Shown: positions 43,452 to 52,145, counted from the first letter of the stretch. The stretch: 64,000 bases of DNA from an uncultured Clostridia bacterium (GCA_938046095.1 CALIXS010000026.1:62001-126000), one strand, 5' to 3'. Notes: generated by a model not told the origin, from the sequence alone. Translations and numbers: made by a program.

Positions 43452-44381
43452 TTATTTTGAATAACGAGCTTTTACGCGCGGGTCGACATACGCATACGCT
43501 ATGTCGACAATCAAAAGTGTCATATTGAGCATGAGTGTAAACATAAGAATGCAGCCCGTGGCAAGAGTCATATCACGCATGTTGATAGCAGAGACAGTGA
43601 GTCTTCCTATGCCATTCCACGCGAACACTGTCTCTATTGCGACCGCACCGCCGAACGCGTTTCCCAGGGTCGAACCGAGAACGGTAATAATCGGAATCAA
43701 CGCATTCTTTAATGCATGCTTACGTATTACCTTATTCTCGCTTACGCCCTTTGCACGTGCGGTTCTGAGGTAATCCTGACGTATAACGTCAAGCATTGAT
43801 GATCTGGTAATACGGGTAAGATTACCCGCCTGCTCAGTTCCTAATGTCAGGGCAGGTAATATCAGAAAAATCAATCCGTCCGAACCGCCGGAAGGGAATA
43901 GTTTGATTCGCTGTGCAAACGCGAAAATCAAAAGTAGTCCGAGCCAGAAGCTTGGCATCGATACGCTCAGCATCGATGTCACTACGCTTGCTCCGTCAAT
44001 CCACGTTCGATGGTGCGTCGCCGCGGCGATACCCAAAGGCAGTGAAATCAAGACGGCTACCAGTATCGCCGCAAACGCCAGTTCAAGTGTTTTTGGAAGT
44101 CTTTCGATAAATACTTCAATAACCGGTCTTTTCAGCGAGAGTGATGTGCCCATATCGCCATGGCACAGCTTCCACAGATATCTTCCATACCGAACGAATA
44201 CGTTTCCGTTCAATCCCATATCTATACGAAGCTGTTCGATCTGCTCCGGAGTGGCATCGGCAGGCGCAACCTGTGAAACGATGTCGCCCGGAGCTAAATC
44301 CATCAAAAAATATACGACGAACGTAACGCAAATCAGAACCGGAATCATGAGCATAAGTCTTCTAATGATGTAATGAGTCAT
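43452..44381 (-). CDS. dppB: Dipeptide/oligopeptide ABC transporter permease (DppB-like)
   Basis: 309 residues and six predicted helices. The N-terminus THYIIRRLMLMIPVLICV, APGDIVSQVAP and the EAA loop YLRTARAKGVSENKVIRKHALKN identify DppB. GGAGGG precedes the ATG. It is separated from dppA by 82 bp with a small hairpin. Confidence 0.93.
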   Translation of the reverse strand: MTHYIIRRLMLMIPVLICVTFVVYFLMDLAPGDIVSQVAPADATPEQIEQLRIDMGLNGNVFVRYGRYLWKLCHGDMGTSLSLKRPVIEVFIERLPKTLELAFAAILVAVLISLPLGIAAATHHRTWIDGASVVTSMLSVSMPSFWLGLLLIFAFAQRIKLFPSGGSDGLIFLILPALTLGTEQAGNLTRITRSSMLDVIRQDYLRTARAKGVSENKVIRKHALKNALIPIITVLGSTLGNAFGGAVAIETVFAWNGIGRLTVSAINMRDMTLATGCILMFTLMLNMTLLIVDIAYAYVDPRVKARYSK

Positions 44382-44410
44382 ATTCCCTCCAATTTGATAA
44401 ACCCGGAAGT

Positions 44411-44427
44411 CGCAAAATGGTTTTGCG
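44411..44427 (-). other. Hairpin between dppA and dppB at 44.4 kb
   Basis: CGCAAAA (44411-44417) and TTTTGCG (44421-44427) form a 7-bp stem with a TGG loop. It has no T run, so it is more likely an mRNA-stability element than a terminator. It occupies the same operon position as the hairpins at 7357 and 29072. Confidence 0.5.
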
Positions 44428-44463
44428 GTTTCAGAATAGTGGAGAAATGAGAATTAAGTCTAA

Positions 44464-46053
44464 CTAACCTTCGACTTTGAGCTCTGCCTCTTTAAATTGA
44501 TGAACAAGTCCCGGATGGAGCTTGCAGCCTGTTACACCTGCTCTTGTTCCGAGTGTCAGCGTAGCCTGAGCGATAGGTACCATTGCAACTGTTTCTTCTA
44601 CGAGCTTTTTGTCAATCTTTGTGTAGATTTCCTGTCTTTTTGCAGAATCAACTTCGCCTGCACCCTCGTCAATCCATGCGTCGAGTTCTGCATCGTTGAT
44701 GTGGCAGTAGTTTCGACCGCCTGTTGAATAAATAGGATTTCTGTACATATAGTCAGCGTTCTTGCCGGGTGTCCAGGATGTGATTGTCATCTCAACGCCG
44801 CTCGTACGACCGTCAGATGTATTAAGTTCTGTTAATGCGGAGTTCTGCATAGTTTCAATGTTTACCGTTATGCCGTACTTTGAAAGCTGCGACTGAAGGT
44901 TTGTTGCCATTTTCTGTCGGTGGCTTGCATCTGATGTCACAAGTTTGATTTGTAGTCCGTTAACACCAAGTTCGTCAAACAGTGTTTTTGCCTTATCAGG
45001 ATCGTAAGGTATGCCGTTAATTTCACTATAGTATTCGACATCTCTGCAATGCCAGTTGGTGGAAGCCTGGGCATATCCGTCCCAAGCTGCAGCGATCATT
45101 TCTTCCTTGTCAATAGCATATGCAACCGCAAGACGAAACTTAGGGTCAGATACGATGGAATCTTCGTTCATAAGGTTGAAGCCCACGAAGTGCTGTCCGC
45201 GGCCGACTTCTGTAACAAGTTCAAGATCTTCCTCATCGGCAAGTCTCGAGTAGTCGGTGGCAGCAGGTGACATAATGACATCAACTTCACCATTTTCTAA
45301 TGCTATCATTCTTGCTGACGCTTCCGGTATCATTCTGAATGTGAGCTTTTCTGTATGTGGCACAGGATAAAGAGTACAATCGTCAAAGCGAACGAGTGTC
45401 ACATGGTCACCCGGGACGATTTCCTCATATTTCCATGGACCGGTTCCGATTTTTACTGCTTCATCTTCAGGCATTGACTCGAATGCTTCCTTGGAAAGGA
45501 TCGCAAGGGAGTTGGCGGCGAACGTATAGTTGAAATCTACATCGTCCTTTTCGAGTTCAACTTCGAATGTAAGATTATCGACTTTCGTGAAGGTTTTGAT
45601 CTTTTCCGCATAAGCCTGTGTTGCCGTGTGCTTGGGAGCTCTTTCCATAAGCGTGAATTCTACGTCGTCAGTGTCGAGAATTGTGCCGTCATGGAATTTA
45701 ATTCCGTCTTTGAGGGTAAAGGACCAGTGTGTAGGATCTTTCATTTCCCAGTGATCAACGAGCTCACCTTCGTTTTTCATTGTTGCGAGATTTGTGTCCG
45801 TAAGCAGATCCGATGTGCAGTCTTGCACAATCTGGTTTGTTTCAGCAGTTGTTTCCATAGGATCAGGCTCTGTAAACTCATCGGCCATGGCTATGATAAT
45901 CTCACGTTTATACCCGTCAGCGGTAACATCCTTCGTGCCGCTGCCAGGAACTGACGCAGTGTCGCCGGATGTCGGACTGTTTGAGTTGCCGCCACATGCC
46001 ACAAGGCTGAATGCCATTGCAAGAGTCAGCAAAGCTACTACTGTTTTCTTCAT
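44464..46053 (-). CDS. dppA: Dipeptide/oligopeptide ABC transporter substrate-binding lipoprotein (DppA-like)
   Basis: 529 residues from the ATG at 46053, preceded by GGAGG at 8 nt; the in-frame start at 46068 overlaps that site. Signal peptide ends SLVAC (Cys20), then an Asn/Ser/Gly tether. SBP_bac_5 features: MADEFTEPDPMETTAETN, HWSFTLKDGIKFHDGTILDTDDVEFT, and RLAVAYAIDKEEMIAAA. First gene of the operon under the -24/-12 promoter at 46106-46120. Ligand probably peptide; a regulator-linked nutrient role is inferred. Confidence 0.92.
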   Translation of the reverse strand: MKKTVVALLTLAMAFSLVACGGNSNSPTSGDTASVPGSGTKDVTADGYKREIIIAMADEFTEPDPMETTAETNQIVQDCTSDLLTDTNLATMKNEGELVDHWEMKDPTHWSFTLKDGIKFHDGTILDTDDVEFTLMERAPKHTATQAYAEKIKTFTKVDNLTFEVELEKDDVDFNYTFAANSLAILSKEAFESMPEDEAVKIGTGPWKYEEIVPGDHVTLVRFDDCTLYPVPHTEKLTFRMIPEASARMIALENGEVDVIMSPAATDYSRLADEEDLELVTEVGRGQHFVGFNLMNEDSIVSDPKFRLAVAYAIDKEEMIAAAWDGYAQASTNWHCRDVEYYSEINGIPYDPDKAKTLFDELGVNGLQIKLVTSDASHRQKMATNLQSQLSKYGITVNIETMQNSALTELNTSDGRTSGVEMTITSWTPGKNADYMYRNPIYSTGGRNYCHINDAELDAWIDEGAGEVDSAKRQEIYTKIDKKLVEETVAMVPIAQATLTLGTRAGVTGCKLHPGLVHQFKEAELKVEG

Positions 46054-46105
46054 ATCGACTTCCTCCATTTCCTCTTAAAAGAAAACATCAACACATATAT
46101 ATTGA

Positions 46106-46120
46106 GCACGAATCGTGCCA
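46106..46120 (-). promoter_or_regulatory. Sigma-54 (-24/-12) promoter of dppABCDF-dehydrogenase-prpD
   Basis: The minus strand reads TGGCACGATTCGTGC. It matches the consensus TGGCACG-N4-TTGC at every defined base except one (G for the first T of TTGC), with the required 10 bp between GG and GC. Transcription should start near 46094, giving a ~40-nt leader with the dppA ribosome site. The gene immediately upstream encodes a sigma-54 activator. Confidence 0.85.
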
Positions 46121-46166
46121 AACAAATTTAGCTGAATTTACGTAAAATTCCAGCTTTACAATTAAA

Positions 46167-46213
46167 AAAACAGGCAACTATTGCCGACGTTATGCAATAA
46201 TTGCCTGTTTTTT
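46167..46213 (-). promoter_or_regulatory. Double dyad: candidate activator binding sites that also form the activator gene's terminator
   Basis: Two dyads of identical layout, GCAA-CTA-TTGC (46174-46184) and GCAA-TAA-TTGC (46194-46204), have centres 20 bp apart, two helical turns, and lie 85 and 105 bp upstream of the predicted sigma-54 start. That is the usual place for NtrC-type enhancer sites. The same block, bordered by an A run and a T run, folds into a long stem (AAACAGGCAA to TTGCCTGTTT) just after the regulator stop codon, so it can also terminate that gene. Confidence 0.65.
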
Positions 46214-46219
46214 GAATTA

Positions 46220-47599
46220 TTATTTTAAGTTGATGCCATGTTCTTTAATTTTATTGTAAAGGCTTCTGATACTTATTCCCAGGGATTCTGCCGTCCTGCT
46301 TCGATTGTAGTTGTACTTGCGCAGAGTGGCTTCAATTGCTCGCTTCTCAGTATCACAAATCGTATTAGCTGACAGATATTCTGTAATAATTGTATCCGTT
46401 TTTTTGCTCTTTGCAATCTGCGTTTTTAGGCTTAAGTAGTCAGGAAAATTCTCAACGCTGATATTTCCATACTTGTTAACAATGCAGGCGTATTCCATAA
46501 TATTCGCAAGTTGCCGTACATTTCCCGGATAGTCGTAATTCTTGAGAACTTCCATAGCAGATGAATCGATGGATGTAACGCGCTTGTTCATCTCGCGCGA
46601 ATACTTTTCCCGAAAGAAATTGCAGAGAAGCGGTATATCCTCACGACGTTCTCTCAAAGTCGGAACTACGATTGAAACGACATTCAGTCTGTAATATAAG
46701 TCTTCCCTGAATTTCTTTTCCGCAATAAGTTTTGTAAGATTCCTGTTCGTTGCCGCAATAACTCTGGCATCGGAAGTGAGAGCTTCAGTAGCTCCAATGG
46801 GTGTAAATTCTTTATCCTGAATCGCACGCAACAACTTGCCCTGAAGATTCAGCGGCATATCTCCTATTTCGTCGAGAAAGAGCGTTCCTTTGTCGGCAAT
46901 TTCAAATTTTCCCTTTACATCCTGCGTTGAACCTGTATAAGACCCCTTTTTACTTCCGAAGAATTCCGCTTCAAGGAGATTCTCGGGTATGGCTGCACAG
47001 TTCACGACAACAAAGTGTTGCTTTGCGCGCTTTCCGGATGAGTGAATCTGCTTTGCGACAAGTTCCTTTCCCGTTCCGCTTTCACCGGCAATCAGAACAT
47101 TTGCATCGACATTTTTTATCATATCTATAAGTTGGAATACTTTTTTCATCTCGGGACTGTTGCCGATAATCAGATCACGCGTATTATCCGAACCCAACTG
47201 TTCGGAGAGGTAACGCACCTCGTCTTCTAAAGCTTTATACTCCAAGGCCTTGGATAATACTACATACAGTTCATCGAGGTTTAGCGGTTTACTGAGGTAC
47301 GTATACGCTCCGCTCTTCATCGCCTGAACGGTTGTTTCAATTGAGGCAAAAGCTGTCATAATGATTACAACAATTGAGGGATCTGTTTTTTTGATCGTCT
47401 TCATCGCTGTAATCCCATCGGTGCCGTTCCCTAACTTTAAATCAATCAGTATCAGGTCGCACACATTACCTGATTTGATTTTTTCAATTGCAGACTCTGC
47501 CTCATTAAACGTCTCTATTCTGTAATTTTTCTGAAGAGCAAATTTGAGTGATGAGCAGATACCTTGCTCATCATCTATTATCCATATATTACGTTTCAC
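46220..47599 (-). CDS. NtrC-family sigma-54-dependent response regulator
   Basis: 459 residues. A receiver domain (about 4-118) has Asp9-Asp10, phospho-acceptor Asp53 (LIDLKL), Thr82 and Lys104 (LSKPLN). The AAA+ domain (about 143-370) has Walker A GESGTGKE (172-179) and Walker B FLDEIGD (241-247). The sigma-54 contact loop reads GSYTGS (219-224) in place of GAFTGA; the essential Thr-Gly is kept. A Fis-type helix-turn-helix ends the protein (SRTAESLGISIRSLYNKIKE). It overlaps the kinase stop by 11 nt. It should bind upstream of the dpp promoter and open the sigma-54 polymerase complex. Confidence 0.93.
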   Translation of the reverse strand: MKRNIWIIDDEQGICSSLKFALQKNYRIETFNEAESAIEKIKSGNVCDLILIDLKLGNGTDGITAMKTIKKTDPSIVVIIMTAFASIETTVQAMKSGAYTYLSKPLNLDELYVVLSKALEYKALEDEVRYLSEQLGSDNTRDLIIGNSPEMKKVFQLIDMIKNVDANVLIAGESGTGKELVAKQIHSSGKRAKQHFVVVNCAAIPENLLEAEFFGSKKGSYTGSTQDVKGKFEIADKGTLFLDEIGDMPLNLQGKLLRAIQDKEFTPIGATEALTSDARVIAATNRNLTKLIAEKKFREDLYYRLNVVSIVVPTLRERREDIPLLCNFFREKYSREMNKRVTSIDSSAMEVLKNYDYPGNVRQLANIMEYACIVNKYGNISVENFPDYLSLKTQIAKSKKTDTIITEYLSANTICDTEKRAIEATLRKYNYNRSRTAESLGISIRSLYNKIKEHGINLK

Positions 47600-49592
47600 T
47601 TTTTGCCTCCATAAATATCATCCTGAAGTTTGCCCATTGTCCGTATTCACTTGAAATTTGAAGTTTGCCGCCATTTCCTTGTATCATCTGCTTCGAAACG
47701 GAAAGACCCATACCGGTTCCTGTTTCCTTTGTCGTGAAGAAAGGATCAGCACACAGTGCAATTTCCTCTTCGCTAATCCCGAGGCCGTTATCGTAAACAT
47801 CAATGATTACTTTTCCGTTCTTTTTACATGCGCTTACTTTAATTCTGTAATCCTGAATATGTTCTTTGCCTTTCGAGGCGAAACTGCTTCTCTTTAGTTT
47901 CAGAGATTCAACGGAATTAAGCAACATATTGACTATAGCCTGTCGTATGTGTTCCCTTTTTGCATAGATGAACAAATCGTGGTCGATTTCTGTGTCAATT
48001 ATGACGTCTGATGTCCGTGAAATATATGCTATGCCGAGACAGTCATTAACCAGAGTTTCTATAGAAATTATCTCATTCTGCCCTTGCGACGGTTTAGCGT
48101 AATGTATGAGATTTTCAATCATTTTGCTGATTCTGTCAACCTCCGGCGGAACGTATCTTGACATCTCATCCTGAAATTCCGGATTGTTGCCATGCTCTTT
48201 TATCAGACTCGAATAAGTTTTGATCGTGGTCAGCGGATTCTTGATTTCGTGTGCAATTCCCGCAATCATACGATTCAGAGCACGGTTTTTACCTTCCTCA
48301 AAGGCTTCTATTTTTTTGTTCTCTTCATATGTAACGTCGTCAGCAAGTACAACATATTGATTCTTCTTCCGCGTTTCTACGCATTGAAATTTGTAAACAC
48401 TGTTGCCCCCTCTTTTGTTCTTGATTGTCATGGTCTCGGGGTGATTCATATCGTGCATTCCCAGATTCCATATTGCTCCGAATATGGGCATTTCCTGTAT
48501 ATTAAGGTCACGTGTGTTCTTAATTCCCGACATCTCATACGCATCGGGGCTCATGTATAAAACTGCGCCGTCCCTATCTGTAAGTATACTGCCTCCTGTC
48601 GAATGTTCGATGAAAATTTTCTGAAGTGCATCCGCTTTTTCCAAATTATGCATCTGATCTGTAATTTCAGCTGTCTTTTCAGCGACCATTACTTTTAGTT
48701 TGCGATTTGTGAAAGCAATTCCTCCTGTAATCAGGATACAGATAATTAAAACTGCACCGAGTACAAAAAACAGTATTGTAATTCTTCCTTCTGCTTTGTG
48801 CAGTGAAGGGTCGATGATCCATTTGCTGATTATTTTGTCATAATCTCCGGAGGATTTGATTTCCGAAATGGACTGATTAAGTATATTGTAAAGAAGTGTA
48901 CTTTTTTTTCTGACAAGAAGTGTGTAGTTTATGTTTGATATATGGTGTACCGGTATCTGATATTCTTTTCCGAGACGGTCATTTCTTATATGGTATTCCG
49001 CGCACTCGCGAACTGCAAAAATCAGATCGCTATCTCCGCTGACAAGCTGTTCCCAAAGCTTATCCTGCCCCGCTACGACTTTGATGTTTCTGCAGTTTAC
49101 TCCGCCCATCGAGGAATAGGTTGCAGTATTGACCTCATATGCGGTGTCATAATACTTATTCGGGTTTGGGTGGCTGATTAACGCTTGCGCTTCTTCTGTC
49201 CTGGCTGCGAGACACAGGTTTGCCGTAAATATTGAGGTTGTCATGCATAGTCGTTCATTATGTTGAGCGTGAGAGACAAAACCAAGCAAAATATCGCAGT
49301 GTTCCTTATCAAGCGCGTAAATGGCATCCCATTCCGTAGGATATGTGATATACTCGAGGTCAACATTACAATGTTCCGCGATAAGGTCCATGATATCTTT
49401 GAGTGCGCCGTTTACGTTTCCTGCGTCATCGATGAACAGAAGAGGCTCGCTTTCACGTGCGACGGCTACACGAAAAGACATCCTGTCAATGGCTCCATAT
49501 GCGATTTCGGTAAAAAATACACCTGCCTGCAGAACCAGTATAACAGCTATGATGACAAGCGCTGTGATCTTTTTTTTATATCTTGCTGTCAT
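47589..49592 (-). CDS. Sensor histidine kinase with an extracellular SBP_bac_3-type domain and PAS
   Basis: 667 residues from the ATG at 49592, which stands 7 nt after GGAAGG; the ATG two codons earlier is too close to it. Order (numbered from the first ATG): helix 11-30, an extracytoplasmic periplasmic-binding-type domain about 40-265 (FRVAVARESEPLLFIDDAGNVNG, ending YDKIISKWI), helix 273-296, PAS-like region about 322-425, HisKA with His450 (IAHEIKNPLTTIKTYSSLI) and HATPase_c (N box MLLNSVESL, DNGLGI, TGTGMGLSV). The sensor domain resembles amino-acid-binding proteins, so the signal is likely an amino acid or small peptide. It is partner to the sigma-54 activator that follows. Confidence 0.92.
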   Translation of the reverse strand: MTARYKKKITALVIIAVILVLQAGVFFTEIAYGAIDRMSFRVAVARESEPLLFIDDAGNVNGALKDIMDLIAEHCNVDLEYITYPTEWDAIYALDKEHCDILLGFVSHAQHNERLCMTTSIFTANLCLAARTEEAQALISHPNPNKYYDTAYEVNTATYSSMGGVNCRNIKVVAGQDKLWEQLVSGDSDLIFAVRECAEYHIRNDRLGKEYQIPVHHISNINYTLLVRKKSTLLYNILNQSISEIKSSGDYDKIISKWIIDPSLHKAEGRITILFFVLGAVLIICILITGGIAFTNRKLKVMVAEKTAEITDQMHNLEKADALQKIFIEHSTGGSILTDRDGAVLYMSPDAYEMSGIKNTRDLNIQEMPIFGAIWNLGMHDMNHPETMTIKNKRGGNSVYKFQCVETRKKNQYVVLADDVTYEENKKIEAFEEGKNRALNRMIAGIAHEIKNPLTTIKTYSSLIKEHGNNPEFQDEMSRYVPPEVDRISKMIENLIHYAKPSQGQNEIISIETLVNDCLGIAYISRTSDVIIDTEIDHDLFIYAKREHIRQAIVNMLLNSVESLKLKRSSFASKGKEHIQDYRIKVSACKKNGKVIIDVYDNGLGISEEEIALCADPFFTTKETGTGMGLSVSKQMIQGNGGKLQISSEYGQWANFRMIFMEAKSET

Positions 49593-49625
49593 CTTCATAC
49601 CTTCCGAGATAGTATATGATAATAA

Positions 49626-49703
49626 ATTATATCATATCATATACCCTCCCGGCAGTATTCGGGAATGTATCAGAAAGTCTCTTATGTTATAATAATCTAT
49701 AAT
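49626..49703. promoter_or_regulatory. Divergent promoter region between the kinase and the CoA-transferase genes
   Basis: Minus strand: extended -10 TGATATAAT (complement of 49626-49634). Plus strand: TGTTATAAT, an extended -10 with the hexamer at 49688-49693, and a second TATAAT at 49698-49703. The AT-rich TATATGATA and TATCATATCATATA near the kinase side form an imperfect dyad. Confidence 0.5.
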
Positions 49704-49733
49704 CGACTACAGCTTTAGGTGCGGAGATCATAT

Positions 49734-51047
49734 ATGAGAGAAGATTTGAGGAGATTATTTGAGCAGAAAACTATAACGGCTTCCGAAGCCGCGGAACGGG
49801 TATCTGACGGTCAGATCGTCTATATCGGTACATGCTCGAGTGTTGCGTACGGTATAGCGCGCGCAATAGCGGACAGAATCAAAGCGGGCGGCCTGACCAA
49901 TATAGGAGTGGGCTGCTCCAATATTTTTAAGGACATAGAACTGATGAGGGATCCGGAGCACTGCCATGTGGCTTCATCCTTTATGGGGCCGGGTGAGAGA
50001 GACGCCCAGAAACACGGGAATTACGATTTTACGAGCATACACCTTTCTCAGATCGATATTTTTTACCATAAGACGTTTCCCACAGATATCGCCTTTCTCG
50101 AGGTAAGTCTTCCCGATAATGACGGGAATATGAGCTTCGGAGCGACGGGCGTAGCCATGGACAAATATGTGCTCGATACGGCAAAGACCGTAATATTGCA
50201 GATCAACAGATGCGCGCCTTATGTTTACGGTACCGACAATCTCATAAACATCAAAGACGTCGAGGCCGTCGTTTACCACGATGAGGAGCTTGCCGCGATC
50301 GATAATACGGAAGACACTCCGCAGGTTCAGGCGATAGCCGACTATATTCTCGAGGAGATACCTGACGGCGCATGCGTTCAGCTCGGCATAGGCAATGTCG
50401 GGAATACCGTAGGTTACGGTCTGGAGCGCAGGAACGATCTCGGAGCGCATACGGAGATGATGACAGACTCTATAATGCACCTGATGAAGAACGGCAATAT
50501 AACGAATGAGCGTAAATCGTATATGAAAGGAAAGACGGTTGCAAGCTTTACTCTCGGAAGCAGGGAGCTGTATGAGTTTATAGATCACAACGACAAGATG
50601 TGGTATGAGCCGTTTCCAGTTGTCAACAGTCCGCTCAACATAGCAAAGAATGACAACGCCGTCTCGGTAAACGGCGCGATACAAATAGATCTTTACGGTC
50701 AGGTGGTAGCGGACAATATAGCGGGACGCCAGTTCAGCGCCGTCGGTGGACAGCTCGATTTCGTTATCGGCGCGCAGCTTTCCAGAGGCGGCAAGTCGTT
50801 TATAGCCTCTACGTCGACGAATACGAGCAAAAATGGGATTCGCACGAGCAGGATCGTTTCTGTTCTCGCACCGGGAACGGCTGTGACGACTCCACGTGCC
50901 GAGGTTCAGTATGTAGTCACCGAATACGGCTGTGTAAATCTCAAACCCCTGACAATGCGCGACCGCGCGAAAGCTTTGATCAGTCTGGCTCATCCCGATT
51001 ACCGCGACGAACTGAAAGAGGATGCGAAAAAGACCGGTCTCATATAA
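49734..51047 (+). CDS. Acetyl-CoA hydrolase/transferase family CoA-transferase (4-hydroxybutyrate or butyrate type)
   Basis: 437 residues from the ATG at 49734, 7 nt after GGAG; a GTG at 49719 is an unlikely alternative. Family motifs: AAERVSDGQIVYIG, LQLGIGNVGNTVGYGL-like segment and the catalytic Glu in LGAHTEMMTDS (about residue 241). The C-terminal half has AVGGQLDFVIGAQLSRGGKSFIA and the VTEYGCVNLKPLTMRDRAKALI signature. It moves CoA between an acyl-CoA and a carboxylic acid, as in butyrate or 4-aminobutyrate/4-hydroxybutyrate fermentation. It is encoded alone, divergent from the kinase. The exact acyl substrates cannot be read from the sequence. Confidence 0.88.
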   Translation: MREDLRRLFEQKTITASEAAERVSDGQIVYIGTCSSVAYGIARAIADRIKAGGLTNIGVGCSNIFKDIELMRDPEHCHVASSFMGPGERDAQKHGNYDFTSIHLSQIDIFYHKTFPTDIAFLEVSLPDNDGNMSFGATGVAMDKYVLDTAKTVILQINRCAPYVYGTDNLINIKDVEAVVYHDEELAAIDNTEDTPQVQAIADYILEEIPDGACVQLGIGNVGNTVGYGLERRNDLGAHTEMMTDSIMHLMKNGNITNERKSYMKGKTVASFTLGSRELYEFIDHNDKMWYEPFPVVNSPLNIAKNDNAVSVNGAIQIDLYGQVVADNIAGRQFSAVGGQLDFVIGAQLSRGGKSFIASTSTNTSKNGIRTSRIVSVLAPGTAVTTPRAEVQYVVTEYGCVNLKPLTMRDRAKALISLAHPDYRDELKEDAKKTGLI

Positions 51048-51112
51048 ACTCCACAGAATCGGCCGTGTTTCTTGACAGAAACGACACATTAGCAGGGTAA
51101 TATAATACTTGT

Positions 51113-51214
51113 CAAAGGAAAGCAAACAGGGTAGGTAATTTCTTTTGAACGTTCTTTCTTAATAATAACATCGCCTTCAGGAGTCCGCCTTATGTGCGGA
51201 CTCTTGAAGTTTTT
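51113..51214 (+). ncRNA. Candidate small RNA, copy 1 of a duplicated family
   Basis: A TATAAT at 51101-51106 places the start near 51113. A TTGACA lies 23 bp farther up, wider than normal spacing. The ~100-nt element has a stem CAAAGGAAA/TTTCTTTTG (51113-51121 with 51139-51147), an unpaired AU-rich stretch and a terminator stem CTTCAGGAGTCCGC/GCGGACTCTTGAAG (51175-51188 with 51196-51209) ending in TTTTT. The 5' 80 nt match copy 2 at 54.6 kb with three differences. It lies between convergent genes and holds no ORF. No known RNA class is recognised. Confidence 0.72.
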
Positions 51215-51314
51215 GGCGGCGAAATCCGGCCGCGTTGCCGAGCGTTTTGCATATGCATCGCTTACAGCATAAGTGCCTGCGGTCTCATGAGTTGTATTTC
51301 GGGCGTCCCGTCTG

Positions 51315-52145
51315 TCAGGTGTTACCCACGTAGACGTAGTTCAGATAATTACGCGCAACCTCGGCAAGCCCGTTTACCTTGCTTATGTCCGTTGCCGGAC
51401 GACCCGTCATTCTGTATCTCGGGAAAAAGCGCGTAATGTGAAGAGGGATATCCTTTGAAAGACCTGCTATCCAGCCGGCTTCCGCTTTAATCGACTTTGC
51501 CGAGTCGTTCAGCCCGGGGATGATCAGTGTCGTCAGCTCCACATGGCAGCCGTAGGTGACAGCTCTTTCTATGAATCTGAGAACTTCGCCCAGGTCGCCG
51601 TTCACAACGTCCTCGTAAAATTTGTTGTCAAACGCTTTGAGGTCTATGTTCATTGCACTGATGAACGGCAGCAGTTCGTCCTCAACATGCCTTTGTGCGG
51701 TACCGTTTGTTATGAGCACGGTTTCGAGTCCCTTTGATCTTGCGATATATGAAGTATCCCTGACGAATTCGTAGCCAACGAGAGGCTCGTTATATGTGAA
51801 TGCGATACCGATGTTGCCTTCGCCGCGGCATCCCATGGCAAGGGAGACAAGAGCCTCCGGGTTGTACATGGAAACTCTCGCGTTCTCCTGTGAAGCCATG
51901 GAAATGTCGCTGTTCTGACAAAAGGAGCAGGACAGGTTGCAGCCGTATGAGCCGACCGACAATATTTTGCTGCCGGGTCTGAATTTCATCAGCGGTTTCT
52001 TTTCTATCGGGTCGAGTGCAATTGCCGTGATGAGCCCGTAGTTGGAGCAGACTATCTTTCCTCCGATACACGTCCTTGCCCTGCAAAATCCGGTCATTCC
52101 GTCCTGTATCAGGCAATGCCTGAAGCAAACGTTGCATCTATTCAT
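51315..52145 (-). CDS. amrS: AmmeMemoRadiSam system radical SAM enzyme
   Basis: 276 residues. The radical SAM cluster motif CNLSCSFC uses Cys69, Cys73 and Cys76. An N-terminal cysteine-rich leader (Cys4, Cys7, Cys11, Cys21, Cys26, Cys33) is typical of the AmrS group; LDPIEKKPLMKFRPGSKILSVGSYGC and GIAFTYNEPLVGYEFV are strong family matches. The protein is shorter than many relatives. It overlaps by 8 nt the gene for the fused Memo/AMMECR1 protein, the system's other component. The substrate is not established for this family as far as I know. Confidence 0.92.
   Translation of the reverse strand: MNRCNVCFRHCLIQDGMTGFCRARTCIGGKIVCSNYGLITAIALDPIEKKPLMKFRPGSKILSVGSYGCNLSCSFCQNSDISMASQENARVSMYNPEALVSLAMGCRGEGNIGIAFTYNEPLVGYEFVRDTSYIARSKGLETVLITNGTAQRHVEDELLPFISAMNIDLKAFDNKFYEDVVNGDLGEVLRFIERAVTYGCHVELTTLIIPGLNDSAKSIKAEAGWIAGLSKDIPLHITRFFPRYRMTGRPATDISKVNGLAEVARNYLNYVYVGNT

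Noticed and set aside
51072..51106. TTGACA plus TATAAT as a normal -35/-10 pair for small RNA copy 1
   Set aside because: The spacing is 23 bp, too wide for sigma-A, although copy 2 shows the same spacing; only the -10 box is used as evidence.
49974..51125. 383-codon minus-strand frame
   Set aside because: Antisense to the CoA-transferase, whose catalytic Glu and family motifs are clear.
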